Shown here one piece after another: positions 6,560 through 11,330 of a stretch of 11,330 nucleotides of DNA (the stretch's first letter is position 1; the number at the start of each line of letters is the position of its first letter). A program made the position numbers and the translations under genes. Under the pieces are notes generated by a model. That model worked only from the letters and a program-made list of their open reading frames with translations, had not been told where the DNA came from and did not search any database. The DNA comes from JBBIQS01 sp037442205 (GTDB taxonomy: Bacteria; Myxococcota; Myxococcia; Myxococcales; UBA5297), in contig JBBIQS010000140.1 of NCBI GenBank assembly GCA_037442205.1, positions 1-11,330 of the forward strand, written 5' to 3'.

Positions 6560-7192
6560 ATGCTCACCCTGATCGTCGAGCCGCATCCGCTGCTGGCGCT
6601 GCGCGCCTTCACCACCGAGCTGCCCAAGTCGATGGCCGAGTTGCCATCTCCGGAGTGGCTGTCGCGCCTGCTGTCGCTATCGGCGAACGCGCCGTTCAAG
6701 CCGGACGAGGAGATCCGCTCCGCGGCCCGCGACCTGCTGCGCCACGGCGGCTACAAGCCCACCGGCCGTGGCAAGCCGGCCTCCGAGTACCTGGTCCGCG
6801 CCGCCTCGGACGGCTCGCTCAAGTCGATCAACGCCGCGGTCGACGCCTGCAACGTGGCCTCGCTCCACAGCGGCCTGCCGATGAGCGTGGTCGATCTCGA
6901 CCGCGCCAAGGATCCGTTCAAGGTGGCCATCGCTCCCGAGGGCGCGAGCTACGTCTTCAACGCCTCTGGGCAGACCATCGATCTCTCCGGGCTGCTGTGC
7001 CTCTTCGACGCCGAGGGCCCGTGCGCCAACGCGGTCAAGGACGCCCAGCGCACCAAGACCTGCGACGCCACTCGGCGCACGCTTTCCGTGGTCTGGGGAG
7101 TGAAGGCCTTCGAGGAGCGCGCCGAGGCGGCGGCGAAGTTCTACCGCGAGCTGCTGGAGAAGCTGGGCGCCAGGACCGGAGCGGTCGGCTAG
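6560..7192 (+). CDS. Stand-alone B3/B4 (phenylalanyl-tRNA synthetase beta-like) domain protein
   Basis: 210 residues. The core matches the B3/B4 domain found in PheT, which in full synthetases forms the editing site for mischarged Tyr-tRNA(Phe). Seen: a helical N-terminal part (about 25-60), then GYKPTGRGKPASEYLVRA (64-81), SINAAVDACNVASLHSGLP (89-107) and MSVVDLDRA (108-116), which follow the family pattern Y.PSGR.KPS.E..LRR ... IN..VD..N..SL..GLP.G..DLD. The C-terminal half (GLLCLFDAEGPCANAVKDAQRTKTC, written in parts: 144-152 and 153-168) fits the strand pair and R/K-T signature near the end of the domain. No catalytic synthetase or anticodon-binding domain is present. Free-standing members may act on amino-acyl or nucleic-acid ligands; the function is not established. 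TTG at 6551 is in frame but ATG 6560 fits the leaderless spacing. Confidence 0.8.
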   Translation: MLTLIVEPHPLLALRAFTTELPKSMAELPSPEWLSRLLSLSANAPFKPDEEIRSAARDLLRHGGYKPTGRGKPASEYLVRAASDGSLKSINAAVDACNVASLHSGLPMSVVDLDRAKDPFKVAIAPEGASYVFNASGQTIDLSGLLCLFDAEGPCANAVKDAQRTKTCDATRRTLSVVWGVKAFEERAEAAAKFYRELLEKLGARTGAVG

Positions 7193-7212
7193 TCGCTCCG
7201 CGACGCCGGCTG

Positions 7213-7246
7213 CGCGGCAGGCCCTGGCTGCCGCGGGGGACCTGCC
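7213..7246 (+). terminator. GC-rich hairpin after the B3/B4 gene, possible terminator without T-tract
   Basis: CGCGGCAG (7213-7220) and CTGCCGCG (7228-7235) form an eight-pair perfect stem with a 7-base loop, 20 bases after the stop codon. GGCAGG (7216-7221) can instead pair with CCTGCC (7241-7246), so two exclusive folds are possible. There is no T-run, so termination strength is doubtful. Confidence 0.35.
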
Positions 7247-7290
7247 CGGGACCTCGAGCCTGCGATGCGCGGCGGCCGGCGCGCTCGGGC

Positions 7291-7296
7291 TACACT
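7291..7296 (+). promoter_or_regulatory. Putative -10 box TACACT for the leaderless beta-helix lipoprotein gene
   Basis: TACACT, then exactly 7 bases, then ATG 7304. No Shine-Dalgarno and no clear -35. If transcription starts here, an upstream in-frame ATG at 7265 cannot be used. Confidence 0.45.
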
Positions 7297-7303
7297 CTCC
7301 CGA

Positions 7304-9913
7304 ATGCACTCGATGCCAAACGCCGGGCGGATGCTCGCAATGATGGTGGTCGTGCTGGCAATGGCTTGCCACCCCGATCTCTCGACGAGCAAAGAGGCCA
7401 AGATCGTCTGCACCTACCAGTCGGACTGCCCGGCCGGAATCTGCTCCAACGGGCACTGCGTCCCGGATCCCCCGCCCCAGCTCACCGTCACCTCGGCCAT
7501 CGCGGTCGCGCCCAACGCCGTGCGCGTGACCTTCCAGCAGGAGGTCGACTGGACCGGCTTCACCGGCGCCAGCGTCGCGGTGTTCCTGAGCGACGACCGG
7601 AGCAAGTCGCTCCCGGTGCTGGCAGTGCGCCCCGACGGCTCCCGCGACCTGGTCGTCCAGACCGGCTACCAGACCCCGAACGCCGCCTACACCCTCGAGC
7701 TCTACGGCCTGGTCGGGCTCAACGGCGAGGTCTCCCCGCCCGCGGGCTTGTCAGCAGGGTTGATCGGCTTCTCCCCGACCGCGGTGCTGCGCACGCTGCA
7801 GGTCAAGGCGCCGGCGACCATGACCAGCGGCGACACCGTGGCCCTCGACGTCAGCGTCTTCAACCCCGACCTCTCGCTCTTCAAGGACATGTACGGCGAC
7901 CTCGCCGTCTCCACCAGCGGCGCCGGCACGGTCGAGCTGCTGCAGTCGCCGGGCTGGAACCTGGGCAGCCAGCGGCTGATGGTGCGCTACACCCGCGCCA
8001 AGGACACTCCGGGCGAGCAGGAATCGGTGACCTTCACCGTCGCCAGCAGCGCCTATCCCGGCCTGAGCGGCACCAGCGGCCCGGTGGCGGTCAAGCGGCT
8101 GGCCGCCCTGGGCACGCTCAAGGTCGAGGCTCCGGCGGCGGTCGCCGTCGACGCCCCGATGGCGGTCGCGGTCACGGCGCTGGACGAGCTCGGCGCGGTG
8201 ATGACCGACTTCAGTGGTCCGGTCACGCTGAGCGCCGAGGTCGCCCCCTCGCTGCTGACGGTCGACGGCTGGACGCCCTTCTCGGCCGGCGTCGCCACCG
8301 CGACGGTGCGCTTCGCGGCGGTGACCGACCGGCTCTATGTCCAGGCGACCCACGCCGGGGCGACGAGGGTGGTCGGGGTCTCGGGGCGAATCAACGTGGG
8401 CCTCGACTCCTCGGACGTCAGCGGCTTCCTCCCCGTCGCCGTGCCGCTCGCCGACACCACCAGCGCGAGCGCGGTCCGGCTGACCTGGAACGCCCTGCCC
8501 GACGTGACCAGCGTGGTCGTGGATCGCGACCAGGGCGGGACCTGGGTGCCGCTGCACACGGTGGCCGCGCCGGTGGCCCAGGACGTCGACTCCGGCCCGG
8601 GCCTGCCCTCGCAGGTGAAGTACCGGCTTACCGCCTACAACGCCGCCAATCCGGTGGCCATCGGGTTCGCCGAGGCGACGCTCAAGACCTGCCATCCGCT
8701 GTTCGAGACCGCGATCGGCCAGCCGACGCTGCTCGCCGCGGCCGACAGCCCGTACTGCGTGCCCAACCCACAGACCTACACCGCCCGGCTCCTGGTCGAG
8801 CCGGGCGTGATCGTGCTCTTTTCGGCAGGGGCGGGGTGGACTTTTGGGCAGGGCGGCGAGTTGGTCGCCCGCGGGACCCACGACGCGCCGATCGTCCTCA
8901 CCTCGCTGGCAGCCTCCTGGTCCGGGATCAGCGACCCCAGCGGCGTCTCGCTCACCTTCGACGGGGCGGGCGGGATCGTGGCCGGCTCCGAGCTCGAACA
9001 CGTGATCGTCGAGAACGTCGACGGCAACTCGTACTTCAACCGGGGACTGAGCCTGAGAGACTCCTGCGTGCGCGGATGCGGCGCCAGCCCCTGCGGCTTC
9101 CCGGTGTTCTCATTCGGCGGCATCGATCCGGTGCAGATCTCGAGATCCTCCGGCAACCGGAACGCCTGCACCCTCTTCGATTTCGACAATGCCGTCATCC
9201 GCCTGGAGCGGCGCACCGTCGATCGCTCGGTGTTCGTGCTGAACGAAAGCCCGCCGCTCTACACGCAAGGGGGGCTCACGCTGAGCAACTCCCTGTTCGT
9301 GCGCAACAGCGGTGGGGCGCTGAAGGTGCAGGGCAGCGTGGCGCCGCTGGTGCGGCACAACACCTTCCTGCGCAACGTGGCCAGCGGGGAGGGCGGCGCA
9401 GTGAGCGCCTCGGGCGGCAGCTTCCTCGACAACGTCTTCGTGGGGAATGCGGCGAGGGGGCCAGGAGGTGCGATCTACTGCCAGGGGTGCGCCGAGGTCT
9501 CGCACAACCTGTTCCGCAGCAACCGCTCCGACGCGGCGGGCGGGGCCTTGTTCGCGCTGGCCAGCCCGACCGGAACGCTGATCGACGCCAACCTCTTCGA
9601 CCAGAACACCTCCGCCCTCGGGGGTGCGCTCTACCTCGGGGCCGCCGCGGGAAATTCTTCCGAGACCGTCTCGCGCAACGTCTTCGGCGCCAACACCGCC
9701 TATGACCAGGGCTCCAACCTCTACAACCAGTACTGCGCTCCGACCTTCAGCCTCAACTACTGGTCGACGTCGTTCTACGGGACCCAAGACCTCAGCGTCT
9801 TCGGCATCGCCAACTTCTGCAGTGCCGGGATCGACCTGAACGGCTCGCTGACCGACCCGCTGGCCGCATGCGGCTCGGCGCCGACTGCCGCGGATTGCGT
9901 CGGGCCTCGGTAG
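7304..9913 (+). CDS. Large lipoprotein with Ig-like, Fn3-like and Pmp-like beta-helix repeats
   Basis: 869 residues. The leader MHSMPNAGR plus a hydrophobic stretch ends in LAMAC, giving Cys22 as probable lipid anchor (the lipobox is imperfect). Cys36, 42, 47 and 52 form a small cysteine motif (C..D.CP.G.C..G.C type). Residues about 56-150 look like an SbsA-type Ig domain (VAPNAVRVTFQQEVD), about 158-362 like two more beta-sandwich domains beginning LRTLQVKAPATM and LGTLKVEAPAAV, and about 375-458 like a fibronectin type III domain (AVRLTWNALPDV). From about 485 the chain has the short-turn pattern of a right-handed parallel beta-helix. Residues 665-815 carry FVRN, FLRN, FVGN, FRSN, FDQN, FGAN alternating with GGAL, GGAV, GGAI, GGAL, GGAL, the motif pair known from chlamydial polymorphic membrane proteins. 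No autotransporter barrel is present. The start at 7304 is preferred over ATG 7265, which would add 13 Arg-rich residues and destroy the promoter geometry. Role: probably cell-surface adhesion or binding; unproven. Confidence 0.8.
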   Translation: MHSMPNAGRMLAMMVVVLAMACHPDLSTSKEAKIVCTYQSDCPAGICSNGHCVPDPPPQLTVTSAIAVAPNAVRVTFQQEVDWTGFTGASVAVFLSDDRSKSLPVLAVRPDGSRDLVVQTGYQTPNAAYTLELYGLVGLNGEVSPPAGLSAGLIGFSPTAVLRTLQVKAPATMTSGDTVALDVSVFNPDLSLFKDMYGDLAVSTSGAGTVELLQSPGWNLGSQRLMVRYTRAKDTPGEQESVTFTVASSAYPGLSGTSGPVAVKRLAALGTLKVEAPAAVAVDAPMAVAVTALDELGAVMTDFSGPVTLSAEVAPSLLTVDGWTPFSAGVATATVRFAAVTDRLYVQATHAGATRVVGVSGRINVGLDSSDVSGFLPVAVPLADTTSASAVRLTWNALPDVTSVVVDRDQGGTWVPLHTVAAPVAQDVDSGPGLPSQVKYRLTAYNAANPVAIGFAEATLKTCHPLFETAIGQPTLLAAADSPYCVPNPQTYTARLLVEPGVIVLFSAGAGWTFGQGGELVARGTHDAPIVLTSLAASWSGISDPSGVSLTFDGAGGIVAGSELEHVIVENVDGNSYFNRGLSLRDSCVRGCGASPCGFPVFSFGGIDPVQISRSSGNRNACTLFDFDNAVIRLERRTVDRSVFVLNESPPLYTQGGLTLSNSLFVRNSGGALKVQGSVAPLVRHNTFLRNVASGEGGAVSASGGSFLDNVFVGNAARGPGGAIYCQGCAEVSHNLFRSNRSDAAGGALFALASPTGTLIDANLFDQNTSALGGALYLGAAAGNSSETVSRNVFGANTAYDQGSNLYNQYCAPTFSLNYWSTSFYGTQDLSVFGIANFCSAGIDLNGSLTDPLAACGSAPTAADCVGPR

Positions 9914-9930
9914 AGCGCGCCTCCCGCGCT
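9914..9930 (+). other. Small hairpin directly after the lipoprotein stop codon
   Basis: AGCGCG (9914-9919) pairs perfectly with CGCGCT (9925-9930) across a 5-base loop. It begins on the base after the TAG. It could protect the mRNA 3' end or assist the terminator that follows. Confidence 0.3.
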
Positions 9931-9963
9931 ATCCGCGAGCTCGCTGAACCGCGGTCGAAGCGA

Positions 9964-9982
9964 GGCGGAGAGCGCCCTTTTT
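9964..9982 (+). terminator. Probable intrinsic terminator of the beta-helix lipoprotein gene
   Basis: GGCG (9964-9967), a 5-base loop, CGCC (9973-9976), one C and then TTTTT (9978-9982). The stem is short but GC-only, and this T-run, directly after a hairpin, stands out in the surrounding GC-rich DNA. It lies 50 bases after the stop codon. Confidence 0.5.
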
Positions 9983-10257
9983 CGACCACGCGACCGACGA
10001 GGCGCGGGGAAGTCCGTCGCGAGCCGGTGCAGCGGCCCGGTCGCGAGCGACCTCGGCTCGAGATGACGAAGGCCCTCTACTGTGCCTGCGAGGCGTCGCG
10101 CGGCAGGATCCTCAGGATCTCCGCTGGGTCGGCCAGCCCCAGGGCGAGCAGGAAGCTCGAGTACCGGGCCAGCGAGACGTAGGAGCCGTCCATGGCTGCC
10201 TTGCGCAACTCGGCGATGTCGGCGTTGGCAGAGCGGTCCCGGACCTAGACTTCGCGG
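9983..10257. other. Intergenic stretch between convergent lipoprotein and beta-barrel genes
   Basis: Apart from the coding-like remnant at 10077-10244, nothing definite is seen. There is an imperfect direct repeat around GTCGCGAGC (near 10016 and 10040) and a quasi-palindrome GGTCC-C-GGACC at 10235-10245 just beyond the beta-barrel stop codon; its one-base loop is too tight for a normal RNA hairpin. Confidence 0.4.
10077..10244 (-). pseudogene. Coding-like remnant or very small gene of unknown origin
   Basis: A minus-strand open frame bounded by TAG at 10245-10247 and a stop at 10077-10079. About 47 of the last 50 sense codons end in G or C, far above what a random frame would show and like the real genes nearby. 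From the only ATG (10193) it would encode 38 residues, MDGSYVSLARYSSFLLALG followed by LADPAEILRILPRDASQAQ; the frame is equally gene-like for about 16 codons upstream of that ATG. No Shine-Dalgarno precedes the ATG. This looks like the C-terminal end of a larger gene whose front was lost, lying just downstream of the beta-barrel gene on the same strand. I do not recognise the family. A genuine small protein starting at TTG 10208 or ATG 10193 is the alternative. Confidence 0.4.
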
Positions 10258-10953
10258 TCAGAACAAGTACGTCACTCCGCCCATGACGCAGTTCCTGACT
10301 TCAACCGCCTGATACGGGTCCAGCCGCAGCCCGGACTCGACCGAGACAAACGGCCTGAAGTCCCCGAGCGCAGCCTCGACGCCCAGAGCGAGCGCCGCCG
10401 AGCTGCGCAGCAGCGGTCCGCCGGAGGCCCGCTCGAAGCCATCTTGATTGAATCCGACGACGTAGCTCTCCTGCCCGACGCGAATGACGTCGAACCCGAG
10501 CCGTGCAAATCCCGTGAATCGCTCAGTCAATCTCCGTCCGGCGATCACCGCCAGGCCACCCTCGGGCTCGGTGGAATCGGCATTGGGGCCAAAGCTTCGA
10601 GCGCCCGCCGAGGCGACGACTCCCAGGCTCCACGGTGAGCCCTCGGGCTGAGGCATCTCCAACCGCATCTCGAACAGGAGTGGGATCTGCACGCGCGCCT
10701 TGGAACCGACCGCGGATCCCAGGCTGTCGGTGGCGCCGGTGCGCACTCCCACCTCGAGCCAGCGGTAGAGGCCGTGGCTCAAGCGAAGCTGCGGCAGGAC
10801 CTCGGTCCCGTCCCGCCCCCAGCTCGAGCCAACCTCTAAGGAGAGCGCGGTTCGCTCGGCTCCGAGATTTGCCGCCGCCGCCAAGCTCTCAGAGGCGGAT
10901 GGTCCCGTGGATCCAAGTGACAGCGCGATTGCCGCGGACAGTGCGATGAGCAT
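10258..10953 (-). CDS. Predicted outer-membrane beta-barrel protein
   Basis: 231 residues. An N-terminal hydrophobic leader (about 1-20, MLIALSAAIALSLGS...) ends near PSASES, a plausible signal-peptidase I site. The rest alternates polar and non-polar residues in strands about ten residues long, such as ERTALSLEVGSSWGR, LYRWLEVGVRTGATD, KARVQIPLLFEMRLEM, SLGVVASAGARSF, RFTGFARLGFDVIRV and DFRPFVSVESGLRL, and it finishes with VTYLF; a C-terminal Phe is the usual barrel-assembly signal. A small 8-12-stranded barrel is likely. Start ATG 10953 has a near-perfect Shine-Dalgarno AAGGAGGG (10959-10966 on the minus strand) 5 bases upstream. The gene is divergent from the partial gene at 11312. Function (channel, adhesin or structural) cannot be told. 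Confidence 0.75.
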   Translation of the reverse strand: MLIALSAAIALSLGSTGPSASESLAAAANLGAERTALSLEVGSSWGRDGTEVLPQLRLSHGLYRWLEVGVRTGATDSLGSAVGSKARVQIPLLFEMRLEMPQPEGSPWSLGVVASAGARSFGPNADSTEPEGGLAVIAGRRLTERFTGFARLGFDVIRVGQESYVVGFNQDGFERASGGPLLRSSAALALGVEAALGDFRPFVSVESGLRLDPYQAVEVRNCVMGGVTYLF

Positions 10954-10972
10954 GGACGCCCTCCTTCGAGAA

Positions 10973-10978
10973 AGCTTA
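10973..10978 (-). promoter_or_regulatory. Possible -10 box TAAGCT of the beta-barrel gene
   Basis: TAAGCT on the minus strand ends 6 bases before the Shine-Dalgarno. If used, the leader would be only about 13 bases and consist of little more than the Shine-Dalgarno and its spacer. No -35 is evident. Confidence 0.35.
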
Positions 10979-11311
10979 GCCGGATTCCCGGGCGCCTGGC
11001 GCAGCTGACCTCTCGAGGAGCGCGAGGCGGCGGGACGTCCGCACCGCCCCCGAAGATGGCGTCATAGAGCGGAGAGCCACACGCTCAAGGCCCTATGCTG
11101 CTCAATTGCCAGGTCACCGTCGCGGCTAGCGCGAACGCTGGCTCTCGCTGGCGAAGTCCTGAAACTCCGGGAGACGCCGAGTGCAGCCGGGCAGCGATGG
11201 AAAGGTAAAGTCAGGATGGAACGACCGGCTCCGATTCGCGGATAGGCGTGGGTTACGCTCGCGGATCGGTGAAGACCGTGGCGCAGAGCCACATGCGAAG
11301 GGAGCCGGCCG
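10979..11311. promoter_or_regulatory. Divergent intergenic region before the right-edge gene
   Basis: No convincing gene; a 76-residue minus-strand open frame at 11062-11292 is Arg/Ser-rich with no Shine-Dalgarno and no coding-type codon bias. Seen: a hairpin GCTAGCG-CGAA-CGCTGGC (11125-11142, one G-U pair); TATGCT at 11095-11100, a possible plus-strand -10; and the repeat cluster at 11231-11269 around a TACGCT box. Confidence 0.45.
11231..11269 (+). promoter_or_regulatory. Promoter-operator candidate: repeats flanking a TACGCT -10 box
   Basis: TCGCGGATnGG occurs twice in direct orientation at 11236-11246 and 11259-11269, 23 bases apart (about two helical turns). Overlapping these, CCGATTCGCG (11231-11240) and CGCGGATCGG (11260-11269) are inverted with a single G-U-type mismatch. 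A -10-like TACGCT (11254-11259) lies between them, 52 bases before the ATG at 11312. The layout suits a regulator that covers the promoter. Confidence 0.4.
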
Positions 11312-11330
11312 ATGAAGAAGATAACCCGCT
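11312..11330 (+). CDS. Start of a gene running off the right edge, possibly a secreted protein
   Basis: ATG followed by codons for KKITR before the window ends. AAGGGAG (11298-11304) lies 7 bases upstream, an ideal Shine-Dalgarno. The two lysines after Met are typical of a signal-peptide N-region, but six residues cannot identify the protein. Confidence 0.6.

Noticed and set aside
3481..6699. 1072-codon open frame antisense to ppc
   Set aside because: It mirrors ppc codon by codon: the GC-rich third positions of ppc remove stops on the opposite strand. Its residues are Leu/Arg/Gly/Gln-rich with no domain, and ppc is unmistakable.
7265..7303. Earlier ATG for the beta-helix lipoprotein
   Set aside because: It would put 13 Arg-rich residues before the signal peptide, has no Shine-Dalgarno, and lies upstream of the TACACT box that fits a leaderless start at 7304.
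7356..7370. TGGCA...TTGCC resembling a sigma-54 promoter
   Set aside because: The GG-to-GC spacing is one base too short and the site lies inside the lipoprotein signal-peptide codons.
6655..9705. 1016-codon plus-strand frame overlapping the B3/B4 gene and the beta-helix lipoprotein
   Set aside because: It overlaps two genes with recognisable domains in another frame, crosses their gap without interruption, and is extremely Arg-rich, a typical GC by-product.
11062..11292. 76-residue minus-strand open frame
   Set aside because: No Shine-Dalgarno, Arg/Ser/His-rich composition and codon use unlike the true genes.

Overview
No complete, obviously new multi-gene system is visible here. The window is high-GC chromosomal DNA. 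Two predicted lipoproteins with short cysteine-rich N-termini, one carrying a long Asp-Ala-Gly linker, together with very GC-rich third codon positions, suggest a myxobacterium or close relative (Myxococcota, formerly Deltaproteobacteria). This taxonomic guess rests on style, not on a marker gene.

Layout, left to right: (1) the 5' end of cydA (cytochrome bd oxidase subunit I) on the minus strand, leaving the window at base 1; (2) a 418-base divergent intergenic region with a perfect 14-base palindrome and a bulged hairpin; (3) a small plus-strand gene for a protein resembling only region 2 of an ECF sigma factor; (4) convergent to it, a minus-strand two-gene unit: a CsgG/TolB-N-like envelope protein followed 9 bases later by a lipoprotein with a DAG-repeat linker and a beta-propeller-like C-terminal domain; (5) divergent from that unit, phosphoenolpyruvate carboxylase (ppc), then a stand-alone B3/B4 domain protein, then a large lipoprotein with Ig-like, Fn3-like and parallel beta-helix regions, all on the plus strand; (6) a gap holding a likely terminator and a coding-like minus-strand remnant; (7) a minus-strand outer-membrane beta-barrel protein; (8) a divergent regulatory region with repeats around a possible -10 box, and the first codons of a plus-strand gene that runs off the end.

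How the genes relate: ppc supplies oxaloacetate from PEP and cydA belongs to microaerobic respiration; neither has an obvious functional tie to its neighbours. Four or five of the products are predicted envelope or surface proteins. The only convincing operon is the CsgG-like/DAG-lipoprotein pair, where the downstream Shine-Dalgarno overlaps the upstream stop codon.

The most interesting general signal concerns translation starts. Four genes (the CsgG-like gene, ppc, the B3/B4 gene and the beta-helix lipoprotein) have no Shine-Dalgarno sequence but have a TAnnnT hexamer exactly 7 bases (8 in one case) before the ATG, which is the geometry of leaderless transcripts. The other five starts have a clear Shine-Dalgarno. 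Second in interest are the alternating FxxN / GGA[ILV] motifs of the beta-helix lipoprotein, which recall chlamydial polymorphic membrane proteins, and the paired direct and inverted repeats around 11231-11269.
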